A DNA stretch of 6,327 nt, taken from contig CATPAM010000336.1 in NCBI GenBank assembly GCA_955651735.1, positions 1 through 6,327 of the forward strand, in the 5' to 3' direction. Source of the stretch: Candidatus Acidiferrales bacterium (GTDB lineage Bacteria > Acidobacteriota > Terriglobia > Acidiferrales > UBA7541). Each line of letters begins with the position of its first letter. Position 1 is the stretch's first letter. Below the pieces are notes generated by a model, which was given only the letters and a program-made list of their open reading frames with translations, ran no database searches and was not told the DNA's origin. Below are positions 1 through 6,327 of this stretch, one piece after another. Position numbers and translations under genes: made by a program.

Positions 1-206
1 CGCACGCCGTAACCGTGGATGTTAGCCATTCCGGATGTATGGCAGTGGTAGGAGCGGATTTACCGCTGCACCGAAAAGTGCGCCTGATTCATCCGGAGAG
101 TGGACGCAAGGCGGAAGCTGAGGTGGTGTGGCGCGACCACGAAGCGTGGGATGTGGGGCTTGAGTTGGTCAAGCCAGATGCATCCTTTTGGGGATTGAAG
201 ATTTAG
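1..206 (+). CDS. PilZ domain protein, C-terminal part (5' truncated by window edge)
   Basis: The reading frame is open from base 3 to a TAG stop at 204-206, so about 67 residues are visible and the gene starts outside the window. The visible part carries the PilZ signature DVSHSG (D/N-x-S-x-x-G), then a run of beta-strand-like segments (KVRLIHP, EAEVVWRD) and ends in VGLELVKPDASFWGLKI. PilZ domains usually bind cyclic di-GMP and alter motility, adhesion or polysaccharide export. The arginine-rich RxxxR half of the binding site would lie upstream, so ligand binding cannot be judged. A GTG at base 15 could be read as a start, but the frame stays open to the edge and this codon lies inside the PilZ motif (V before DVSHSG), so I treat it as internal. 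The Phe-Trp-Gly ending is a style I associate with Acidobacteriota PilZ proteins. Whether PilZ is the whole protein or the tail of a larger one is unknown. Confidence 0.75.
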   Translation, partial: HAVTVDVSHSGCMAVVGADLPLHRKVRLIHPESGRKAEAEVVWRDHEAWDVGLELVKPDASFWGLKI

Positions 207-417
207 CGCTTACGGTCGCGCGATTCTGACCCCGCGAGACGTTTTATCCAGTCCTATTCCTGTCAACTCGCGCGTCCGCCAGAATTACTGCTTCGGTTTT
301 GTCCTTTTGAGATAAACTTCCCTCCAGGCATCGCGTTTAAGCAGGTTCAGGGAGAGCAACCAATAAAGGCTGATGTGATTCTTACTCGCCAGCACGTCGA
401 CGAGACACAGACAGCAA

Positions 418-443
418 TCGGCGAAGCGGGGTTTTTTCGCCGA
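418..443 (+). promoter_or_regulatory. Perfect 8-bp inverted repeat in 5' leader of asnB-like gene
   Basis: TCGGCGAA at 418-425 is the exact reverse complement of TTCGCCGA at 436-443, separated by a 10-base loop (GCGGGGTTTT). The pairing does not extend outward (A417 against G444). The 3' arm ends three bases before the GGAG at 447-450, so a hairpin in the mRNA would sit against the ribosome binding site. The T-run lies in the loop and the start of the 3' arm rather than after the stem, so it does not have the shape of an intrinsic terminator on the plus strand. It could be a translational control hairpin, a protein-binding operator or chance; function is inference. Confidence 0.4.
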
Positions 444-446
444 GAC

Positions 447-450
447 GGAG
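447..450 (+). promoter_or_regulatory. Shine-Dalgarno sequence supporting a TTG start
   Basis: GGAG at 447-450 lies 10 bases before the TTG at 461-463. Spacing is slightly long but acceptable. It matters because it supports the non-ATG start that leaves Cys as residue 2 of the amidotransferase. Confidence 0.5.
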
Positions 451-460
451 TAGCGGTCAT

Positions 461-2386
461 TTGTGCGGCATAACCGGGTTTACGCATCGAGACGGTGTGT
501 TCGACCGCGCGCGCATTTGCGCGGCCACCGACTCGCTGGTTCATCGAGGTCCTGACCAGCAGGGCACGTATGAGTCGGCGATTGTTTCGCTGGGCGCCGT
601 GCGCCTGAAGATTATCGACCTTCAAGCGGGCGACCAGCCCATGATCAGTGAGGACGGAAACACCGTCCTGGTCTTCAACGGCGAGATCTACAACCACCGG
701 GAATTGCGCGCGGAGCTCGAATCGCGCGGAGAAAAATTCAAAACCAGCAGCGACACGGAAGTAGTCCTACGCGCTTTTCTGCAATGGGACAAGGACTGCT
801 TCGCGCGCTTGCGCGGTATGTTTGCGCTGGCGATTTGGTCGCAGGATGCAAGGCGATTGGTTCTCGCGCGCGATCGCCTCGGAATCAAGCCGTTATATTT
901 CAATCTGCGCGGCGGAGAGCTATATTTCGGCTCGGAACTTAAAACCATTTTTGCCCACCCGGAATTTAAGCGAGAGCTGGACTTTACCGGGCTGCAGTAC
1001 TACCTCTCCTTGAACTACGTTCCCTGCCCGCAGACGCTGGTGCGCGGAGTCGAGAAGCTTCCTCCCGGACACCTGTTGGAATGGCAGGACGGGGACGTCG
1101 AGATGGAAGCGTATTGGCGTTTGCGCTTCGAGCCTCAGAAGCAGAAGTCCCTGGAAGGTGCGCAGGAAGAGCTCGATAGTTTGCTGCGCGAGTCCGTTCG
1201 CGATCATTTGATTGCCGATGTGCCTCTTGGAATTTGGCTCAGCGGAGGAATCGACTCTTCGACCATTCTTCATTACACCCGGGAATTGTGCAGCTCCCGT
1301 GTTAAAACCTTCTCGATCTCCTTTGCCGGACGCAGCTTCGACGAAACCTCGTACATCCGCGACATTGCCGCCCGGTACGATACCGAACACCATGAACTGG
1401 ACGTCAGCCCCTCCCTGGATTTGCCGGCCGCGATCGAGGAGCTGGCCTACTATTCCGACGAGCCGTTCGCCGACGCGGGCGCTGTTCCGGTTTGGTTTCT
1501 TTCCGCGCTCAGCCGCAAACACGTCACTGTCGCACTGAGTGGTGAAGGCGCGGACGAACTGTTCGGCGGGTATATCACGTATGCGGCAGACCGCTATGCG
1601 TCTCTGGCGCAAAACGTCGCGCCTCCGATTCGCCGCGGGCTACTGGCTTTGTTGCAACATTGGCCGGTATCGAACGACAAGATAAGCCTCGAATATAAAG
1701 TGAAGCGCTTCCTGGAAGGCACATTGTTGCCTCGCGATGAAGCGCACACCTACTGGAACGGAACTTTTTCGACCGCACAGCAGGATCAATTTGTGCTGCA
1801 GCGCAACCGCACCTCCGTCAAGGATCTGTTCGATAGTGACTTGCCAGCGGCCGACGAGAAGGGCTCGCTGAACCGTTATCTGGCCTTCGATCAGCGCTAC
1901 TACCTGGCCGACGACATCCTGCAAAAGGTCGACCGCATGAGCATGGCGCATTCGCTCGAGGTGCGTCCGCCTTTCCTCGATCATCGCATCGTTGAGTTTG
2001 CCGCGCGTTTGCCGGAGCATATGAAGATCGACGGCCGGCAGCACAAAGTCGTGCTCAAGCGGCTGATGCGGGATAAGTTGCCGATGTCCGTGCTGCGGCG
2101 CGCGAAGACCGGCCTGGACATTCCCGCGCACGACTGGCTCCGCGGCACGTTGCGGCCTCTGCTGATGGATACACTGAGCGCCGCCGCCATTGAAGAAACG
2201 AATCTGTTCCGGCGCGAGGGCATCGAGTCGCTCATCAAGGAGCACATGGAGCGCCGCGCCAATCTCGGCTATCACCTCTGGGGTTTGCTCATTTTGTTCC
2301 TGTGGATCAAGCACTGGAACATCCAAACCGCGTTCGTGCCGCGGGCGGCGGAGAAAATCATGGCGCGGGCCTTCACTCGCGCTTAG
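461..2386 (+). CDS. asnB: Asparagine synthetase, glutamine-hydrolysing (AsnB family, class II amidotransferase)
   Basis: The 641-residue protein has both halves of a glutamine-dependent asparagine synthetase: glutamine is hydrolysed in the N-terminal domain and the ammonia passes to a beta-aspartyl-AMP intermediate in the C-terminal domain. The N-terminal nucleophile hydrolase half (about 1-200) shows MCGITGF with catalytic Cys2, HRGPDQQG (28-35), Arg48, NGEIYN (73-78) and SSDTE (96-100). The synthetase half shows the ATP-binding PP-loop SGGIDSS (261-267), DEPFADAG (333-340), SGEGADELFGGY (360-371) and the conserved DDILQKVDRMSMAHSLEVR block (484-502). The start is a TTG; it is the only usable start between an in-frame stop at 371 and Cys2, and Cys2 must become N-terminal after Met removal. 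It is longer than E. coli AsnB (about 554 residues by memory) and nearer in length to amidotransferases of exopolysaccharide or exosortase loci, so the true acceptor could be a sugar or peptide rather than free aspartate. No such locus is visible here. It converges on the minus-strand lipid genes. Confidence 0.9.
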   Translation: MCGITGFTHRDGVFDRARICAATDSLVHRGPDQQGTYESAIVSLGAVRLKIIDLQAGDQPMISEDGNTVLVFNGEIYNHRELRAELESRGEKFKTSSDTEVVLRAFLQWDKDCFARLRGMFALAIWSQDARRLVLARDRLGIKPLYFNLRGGELYFGSELKTIFAHPEFKRELDFTGLQYYLSLNYVPCPQTLVRGVEKLPPGHLLEWQDGDVEMEAYWRLRFEPQKQKSLEGAQEELDSLLRESVRDHLIADVPLGIWLSGGIDSSTILHYTRELCSSRVKTFSISFAGRSFDETSYIRDIAARYDTEHHELDVSPSLDLPAAIEELAYYSDEPFADAGAVPVWFLSALSRKHVTVALSGEGADELFGGYITYAADRYASLAQNVAPPIRRGLLALLQHWPVSNDKISLEYKVKRFLEGTLLPRDEAHTYWNGTFSTAQQDQFVLQRNRTSVKDLFDSDLPAADEKGSLNRYLAFDQRYYLADDILQKVDRMSMAHSLEVRPPFLDHRIVEFAARLPEHMKIDGRQHKVVLKRLMRDKLPMSVLRRAKTGLDIPAHDWLRGTLRPLLMDTLSAAAIEETNLFRREGIESLIKEHMERRANLGYHLWGLLILFLWIKHWNIQTAFVPRAAEKIMARAFTRA

Positions 2387-2417
2387 TCGTAGCCCCGCCG
2401 GGTCTCACGATCATGAT
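2387..2417. other. Short convergent intergenic spacer
   Basis: Only 31 bases separate the stop codons of the convergent asnB-like and PAP2-like genes. The spacer holds a tiny CCCGCCGGG pairing (3-bp stem) and the 8-base palindrome ATCATGAT at 2410-2417, but no stem with a T-run on either strand, so I see no bidirectional intrinsic terminator. Transcripts from the two sides may overlap or end by Rho. Confidence 0.5.
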
Positions 2418-3086
2418 TCAGCTCGCTCGCGATAGCAGGCGTTCAAGACGCGGCGATACCGCCTCGCAAAACGCCGCTACCCACAGGCCGGCCATCGCGC
2501 CGGCGAACACATCCATGGTGTAGTGCGCGCGCAGAATCAGCACCGCGGCAATTTCAAAAAGCACGATTACCAGCGCAAGAGCGGTTAGCCAGCTTCGCCG
2601 AAAACGCGCCAGCTCCTTGGCTCCGAAGACCGCAATGGCTGTGTGCCCCGAGAAAAAATAATCGTTGCCCACGTTGTAGGTGACAAACAGCGATGGAAAT
2701 CCCGGATAACGCCAAATCATGTGCGGCGGCGCCGGCAGCGCGCAGAGCGTTTGTATCACCTGGCGCAGTCCCAGCAGCAGCACCAAACCCAGAAACGGGC
2801 GCACCCGGCCAACGAAGATCCACTCCGCGACTAGAAACAATCCCAGCGCATCAATGAACCCTGAGCTGACGATTAGCAGCGCGTTTGCCGCGGAGGGATG
2901 TTGTCCGAAATACGAATTCAACCCGCCAAACAGATTCTGCAACGCGTCGCCGATTTGTGGAGACGGAGCGCGCGCCCCGATCAGCGACTGCGTCCAGAAC
3001 CACAGCGCCAACGCCGCCAGCGTCGCGACAACCCGCAGAACGAGACCGCGGCGCCCACCCGGCTCTGTGCTTTCGTCGCTAGACAC
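2418..3086 (-). CDS. PAP2-superfamily membrane protein, sphingomyelin-synthase-like (PAP2_C type)
   Basis: This is a 222-residue hydrophobic protein if it starts at the GTG at 3086-3084. Likely membrane segments lie near residues 14-33, 70-92, 98-116, 166-185 and 194-208. The active-site motifs are NDYFFSGHTA (141-150, His148) and RAHYTMDVFAG (186-196, His188 and Asp192). In the PAP2 superfamily this His/His/Asp set carries out phosphoryl transfer from lipid substrates. The classical first motif KxxxxxxRP is absent; instead LRQVIQTLCALPAPP (107-121) resembles the LR...T..LP.P segment of sphingomyelin synthases, as does DYxxSGHT with HYTxDV. A lipid phosphatase or headgroup transferase is therefore likely; the substrate is unknown. 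A longer frame reaches 3146 but would overlap the upstream gene by 68 bases and adds a polar, unlikely N-terminus. The chosen GTG overlaps the upstream TAG by 8 bases (GTGTCTAG), with a weak GGAA about 10 bases before it, suggesting translational coupling to the acyltransferase fusion. Confidence 0.75.
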   Translation of the reverse strand: MSSDESTEPGGRRGLVLRVVATLAALALWFWTQSLIGARAPSPQIGDALQNLFGGLNSYFGQHPSAANALLIVSSGFIDALGLFLVAEWIFVGRVRPFLGLVLLLGLRQVIQTLCALPAPPHMIWRYPGFPSLFVTYNVGNDYFFSGHTAIAVFGAKELARFRRSWLTALALVIVLFEIAAVLILRAHYTMDVFAGAMAGLWVAAFCEAVSPRLERLLSRAS

Positions 3087-5859
3087 GCGCGCTCGTTTCC
3101 AGCGCCAATTCACGGGCTTTGCGCAGGTCCAGCTTGCCGGTTCCAAGATACGGCAGTTTCTCGATGCGCACGAATTGATCGTGCCGCGGCCGCCACAAAG
3201 CGGGCAGGTCGCTCTTGGCCAGGCTGGTCACGCATTCTTCCAGCTGCTCTTCGGATAGCGTGTGCAGCACAATCAGGCGCTCCCCCTTTTTTTCGTCGGG
3301 TACCGCGGTGACCACAAACATCTGCTCCGCAGCGCCTGCAAGCTCCTGTAACTTTTCTTCGACTTTGATATGCGGCACCATCTCGCCGCCAATTTTGCTG
3401 AAGCGGCTGAGCCGGTCGGTCACGCGCAAAAAGCCGTCTTCGTCGACCGAGGCGATGTCGCCCGTGTTGTACCAGCCGTCACGCAGTACTTCCGCCGTTT
3501 TCTCCGGCTGATTCAGATAACCCTGCATCACATTGGGCCCGCGCACCAGCAGCAAGCCTGGCGAATCCACGCCCAGCGGTTCGAGCGTCTCCGGATCGAT
3601 GATTTTCACCGTAATTCCCGGCAGGGGGTGGCCGATGCTGCCGCGCTTTGCGCCGACTTGCCGAAACGATGCCGCGCGGAAGTCGATAGTGTTCACGGTG
3701 ACCACCGGAGAGCATTCGGTGCAGCCGTATCCTTCCAGCGGACGGATGCCGAAGTGCTCCTCGAACGCCACGGCGACGCGCTCCGGCAATTTTTCCGCGC
3801 CGGCCATCACGAAGCGCAGGCTGCCGAATTCCTCCGGCGTGCAGCGCCGCAAATACGCATTCAGAAACGTCGGCGTCGCCAAAAGCATGGTCACCGCATA
3901 TTTGTTGATCAGCGTGCCGATCACGCGCGAATCCAGCGGATTCGGATGAAACACCACTCCCGCACCCACGGCGGTCGGCAGGCACAGGGTGGCGGTGAAG
4001 CCGAAGGAATGAAAAAACGGCAGAATGCCCATGATGCGGTCATCCGGCCGAAGAAAGAAGACCTGGTCGAGCTGCTCGACGTTCGACGCAACGTTGTACT
4101 GCGTGAGCATTACGCCTTTGGGCTCGCCCGTCGATCCGCTCGAGAAAATAATCGTCGCCAGGACATCGAGGCCGGGAACCCGTTCGCCTCCCGCAAATCG
4201 CGTGAGCGCGCGCACCGGCAGCAAGAGCGCCGCCAAGGCGGCTGCCACTGTTTCCGTTAGCTTCGGCTCCGGCGCGACATCCTCGATGAAAATGGTATGT
4301 ACCGGTGGCTCAATGTGCACGCGCTCCAGAAACACGCGCGCAGTCACAATCGTTTTTAGATTGCATTGCTTCGCGCACGAGGCCAGCCCTTCATTGGATA
4401 ACGTGTAATTCAAATTCACCGGCACCTTGCCCATCAACATCGCCGCCAGATTCACCAGCGCTCCCGGAATCGACGGCGGTAGCAGAATGCCCACCATCTC
4501 CTGGCCCTTCCAATGCGTTCGCAAGCGCCTCGCCAGGAACAGCGTGCGCGCCAATACTGCAAAGAAATTCAGGCGCGGCGTTTGCCCGTCCGCCATCGCA
4601 AAACGAAACGGATGCCGGCGCGCCGTGTGCACAAACGAGTGCGGCAGCGTGTGCATGCGCTGCTTGCGACGCGCGAAAGCCTCCGCGCCCAGGTTTTGCA
4701 CCGCTTGCCGCACTTGCATGGAAGTCGCGGTGGCCGGCAAAGGCTCGCCGAACGTTACCCGCACCGGATACGGCAGATGCCGCGGAAACTTCCACAGAAA
4801 CTTCCCTCCGGCAAAACTGAAAATCGATCCCCATACTCCGTCCAGGTGCACCGGGATAATCGGCAGGTCGACGCCCTTGATGACGCGCTCCATGCCGCGC
4901 CGGAACGGCAGCATCTGGCCGATGCGCGTCATCTGCCCTTCGGGGAAAATGCACACCAGCTCGCCATCTTGCAGCGCTTGCGTGGCCTGGCGCAGCGAGT
5001 GAATCATCTCGCGTGGGCCTTGATCCGAAGCAATGGGAATCACCCGCAGCATCCTCGCGAACGGTTTGACCAGCGGATGTTCGTACGAGCCCTTGAACAT
5101 CAGGAAGCGCACCGGCCGGTCGAGCGAGGCAATCAGAAACGCCGCGTCCGCCATGGACACGTGGTTCGGCACCAGCAGTGCCCCGCCCTTGGCCGGAACT
5201 CGCTCGCGCCCCGCGACAGCAAGCCGATAAATCGTATGTGTCGCCGTCCACAGCAGCAGCCGGATCAGCGAATCCGGCAGCAAGTACAACACGTAGCCGG
5301 TGGCCGCCAGTGTCGCAATCGAGGCCCAAAGAAAAATCGCTCCGGGACTCAGGTGCAGCCAATGCGACACGGTGTAATACGCGCCGGAAGCAACGCCCAC
5401 GCCAACGAAGGAAAGCCAGTTTGCCGCGCCGAGAACGCCGCCTTTGTGCTCCTCCTCCGGAATGTGCTGGATCAGCGCGCTGATTGGCACGATAAAGAAT
5501 CCACCGGCAAACCCCAGCCCCGCGAGCAACAGGAACACCGCTCCAAATGTCAATCCCGGAATCGCCAGGCACAACCCCAGCACGGTTATGCCTAGCGCGC
5601 CCAGTGGGATCAACCCGTATTCGATTTTTCCGCCGGAAAGAAATCCCGCCGCGAGGCTGCCAACGCCGATTCCAATCGCCACCGCGGCTTGAAGAAATCC
5701 GCCGTGCGTGGAGTCCAGATGCAGAACATCCTGTCCGTAAAGAAAAATGTTGAACTGCAACAGCGCCGCCACAAAGAAAAAGTAGGTATTCCCCAGTACC
5801 GCGAGCCACAGGACGCGATCGCTGCGAATCAGCTTCATCGGCGTCCACACGTCGATCAA
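3079..5859 (-). CDS. aas: MFS C-terminal half + PlsC acyltransferase + acyl-ACP synthetase (Aas-type fusion), main open frame
   Basis: This 926-residue frame is most of an LplT-Aas type fusion that takes up lysophospholipids and re-acylates them at the inner membrane. Residues 1-200 are the second half of an MFS transporter with several membrane segments (e.g. 15-40, 55-75, 85-120, 142-163, 172-194). Residues about 205-390 are a PlsC-type acyltransferase with NHVSMAD (HX4D: His233, Asp238) and FPEG (305-308). Residues about 405-920 are an AMP-forming acyl-ACP/CoA ligase with P-loop SSGSTGEPKG (573-582), YGCTECSP (711-718), YNTGD (797-801) and Lys909 in GTGKLDL, the expected catalytic lysine. 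E. coli makes LplT and Aas as two proteins; single-chain fusions are known in other bacteria. The TTG at 5859 is not the real start: coding similarity continues upstream in this frame to about 5955 (AVAFTVAGLLCSLG) and then switches to the adjacent frame. See the frameshift entry. The acyltransferase and ligase domains look intact. Confidence 0.85.
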   Translation of the reverse strand: MIDVWTPMKLIRSDRVLWLAVLGNTYFFFVAALLQFNIFLYGQDVLHLDSTHGGFLQAAVAIGIGVGSLAAGFLSGGKIEYGLIPLGALGITVLGLCLAIPGLTFGAVFLLLAGLGFAGGFFIVPISALIQHIPEEEHKGGVLGAANWLSFVGVGVASGAYYTVSHWLHLSPGAIFLWASIATLAATGYVLYLLPDSLIRLLLWTATHTIYRLAVAGRERVPAKGGALLVPNHVSMADAAFLIASLDRPVRFLMFKGSYEHPLVKPFARMLRVIPIASDQGPREMIHSLRQATQALQDGELVCIFPEGQMTRIGQMLPFRRGMERVIKGVDLPIIPVHLDGVWGSIFSFAGGKFLWKFPRHLPYPVRVTFGEPLPATATSMQVRQAVQNLGAEAFARRKQRMHTLPHSFVHTARRHPFRFAMADGQTPRLNFFAVLARTLFLARRLRTHWKGQEMVGILLPPSIPGALVNLAAMLMGKVPVNLNYTLSNEGLASCAKQCNLKTIVTARVFLERVHIEPPVHTIFIEDVAPEPKLTETVAAALAALLLPVRALTRFAGGERVPGLDVLATIIFSSGSTGEPKGVMLTQYNVASNVEQLDQVFFLRPDDRIMGILPFFHSFGFTATLCLPTAVGAGVVFHPNPLDSRVIGTLINKYAVTMLLATPTFLNAYLRRCTPEEFGSLRFVMAGAEKLPERVAVAFEEHFGIRPLEGYGCTECSPVVTVNTIDFRAASFRQVGAKRGSIGHPLPGITVKIIDPETLEPLGVDSPGLLLVRGPNVMQGYLNQPEKTAEVLRDGWYNTGDIASVDEDGFLRVTDRLSRFSKIGGEMVPHIKVEEKLQELAGAAEQMFVVTAVPDEKKGERLIVLHTLSEEQLEECVTSLAKSDLPALWRPRHDQFVRIEKLPYLGTGKLDLRKARELALETSARV

Positions 5860-6327
5860 GGAGAGGGCGTTAAACTTTTTTGCGGGGTCGGCGGCCGGAA
5901 CACGGCTGATACCCAGGCTGCACAGCAGGCCCGCGACCGTAAATGCAACAGCAGCGCTCCTGAATAAATTTGGTGTCCTTTGAACGCGTCGGCCAACAGT
6001 GCGCCGCAGACGCTTCCCGCGATTATTCCGAGGAACGTTCCCAATTCGAGCACGCCATTGCCCCAGGATAGTTTTTCCCCGGGCAAAAGCTCAGGCAGCA
6101 GTCCGTATTTGGATGGCCCGAAGAGCGCGCCTTGCGTGCAAACCAGAAAAATCGCGGCCAGCGCCAGCGGAAAATTCGGCCCCGCAAGCGCCAGTACCGC
6201 CAGCAGCATCACGACGATCTCAAATATCTTCGTCCACAGTGTGACGCTGCGTTTGCTGAAGCGGTCCGCCAGGTAGCCGCCGCTTAGCGAAAATAGAATG
6301 AATGGCGCAGCGAAGAGCACCCCGACC
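5856..6327 (-). pseudogene. MFS (LplT-like) N-terminal part of the same fusion gene, separated by a frameshift; cut by right edge
   Basis: The minus-strand frame is open from the window edge to a TGA at 5858-5856. It reads as the first half of an LplT-like lysophospholipid transporter: GGYLADRFSKR is MFS motif A in the loop after membrane segment 2, and FGPSKYGLLPELLPGEKLS followed by NGVLELGTFLGIIAGS is typical of this family. Similarity stops after IYSGA (near 5955); the remaining residues (HLRSRACCAAWVSAVF...) are arginine- and cysteine-rich and do not look like a transporter. A GTG at 6320-6318 is in frame, but Val-Gly precede it in the same open frame and MFS similarity begins at once, so the true start lies beyond the edge, I estimate 50-60 residues upstream. 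With the frame repaired it joins the 926-residue frame to give about 1,080 residues in the window, close to the 1,100-1,150 I recall for full-length fusions. This is either a broken gene or a sequence error. Confidence 0.8.
5945..5962 (-). other. Inferred frameshift site (one base missing) in the MFS-Aas fusion gene
   Basis: On the minus strand the upstream frame reads GGA GCG CTG CTG TTG from 5960, while MFS-like sequence continues in the frame GCT GCT GTT GCA TTT from 5955. Adding one base at about 5955 (for example GCG GCT instead of GCGCT) would give SGAAAVAFTVAGLL, a continuous membrane helix, and would join both halves. The site is a short GC/CTG repeat, a plausible place for slippage or a miscalled base. 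Confidence 0.75.

Larger units (their letters stand above)
207..460. other. Intergenic region between PilZ gene and asparagine synthetase gene
   Basis: These 254 bases contain no convincing gene. The plus-strand frame used by the downstream gene has a TGA at 371-373 and no ATG, GTG or TTG between there and base 461. No clear sigma-70 promoter stands out on the plus strand: a TTGAGA at 307-312 has no good -10 box at the usual spacing. No strong rho-independent terminator follows the PilZ stop; the best candidate is a 5-bp TCGCG/CGCGA pairing (215-219 with 233-237) with a long loop. The one clear structural element is the inverted repeat at 418-443, listed separately. Confidence 0.6.

Noticed and set aside
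241..266. A minus-strand TTGACA (266-261) with TAAAAC downstream, promoter-like
   Set aside because: The spacer is only 14 bases and the only gene it could face is the plus-strand PilZ gene, so no transcript is served.
375..473. A 32-codon GTG-started plus-strand frame that could be a leader peptide for the asnB-like gene
   Set aside because: No ribosome binding site at proper spacing, no regulatory codon run, and it overlaps the start of the real gene out of frame.
920..2326. Minus-strand open frames opposite the asparagine synthetase (920-1612 and 1640-2326)
   Set aside because: They mirror the codon pattern of the sense gene and show no independent protein features.
3370..4260. Plus-strand open frames opposite the acyl ligase domain (also at 4513-5595)
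   Set aside because: Antisense to strongly conserved catalytic motifs; compositions are low-complexity Arg/Gln/His/Ala with no recognisable domain or start signal.
4391..5848. A 485-codon open frame on the minus strand overlapping the acyltransferase fusion
   Set aside because: It lies entirely inside the well-supported Aas-type frame, is rich in Arg, Gly and Ala with no domain motifs, and is a typical GC-rich shadow frame.
5875..5882. The A6 run (minus-strand CAAAAAAG) as the site of the frameshift or of programmed slippage
   Set aside because: Placing the shift here would keep the non-transporter residues HLRSRACCAAWVSAVF; the MFS-like frame already applies upstream at about 5955, so the break is there.
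1..6327. CRISPR array, insertion sequence, phage, toxin-antitoxin or other defence system
   Set aside because: No direct repeat arrays, transposase motifs, terminal inverted repeats or recognisable defence domains are visible; the genes are ordinary metabolic and membrane functions.

Overview
The window holds parts of four genes from a moderately GC-rich bacterial chromosome. The partial PilZ protein, with its Phe-Trp-Gly C-terminus, and the MFS/acyltransferase/acyl-ligase fusion remind me most of Acidobacteriota (Terriglobia-like soil bacteria). That placement is an impression from protein style; no marker gene here proves it.

Layout, left to right. (1) Bases 1-206, plus strand: the C-terminal end of a PilZ-type c-di-GMP-binding domain, cut by the left edge. 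(2) Bases 207-460: a 254-base gap whose clearest feature is a perfect 8-bp inverted repeat at 418-443, just before the ribosome binding site of the next gene. (3) Bases 461-2386, plus strand: a complete glutamine-hydrolysing asparagine synthetase family protein (AsnB-like, 641 aa) starting at a TTG codon that puts the catalytic cysteine at position 2. (4) Bases 2418-3086, minus strand: a multi-pass membrane protein of the PAP2 superfamily whose active-site motifs look closest to the sphingomyelin-synthase-like (PAP2_C) branch. (5) Bases 3079-6327, minus strand: a large lysophospholipid-handling fusion (LplT-like MFS flippase, then PlsC-type acyltransferase, then AMP-forming acyl-ACP synthetase). 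It runs off the right edge and is broken by an apparent one-base frameshift near 5955.

The minus-strand pair looks like one lipid operon. The fusion protein should import and re-acylate lysophospholipids, and the membrane phosphatase/transferase-like gene overlaps its stop codon by 8 bases, so the two are probably translationally coupled. The asparagine synthetase gene converges on this pair with only 31 bases between stop codons. I see no mobile element, CRISPR array, tRNA/rRNA or phage gene, and nothing that amounts to a clearly new system. The points most worth checking are the frameshift, the SMS-like character of the small membrane protein, and the hairpin in front of the TTG start.
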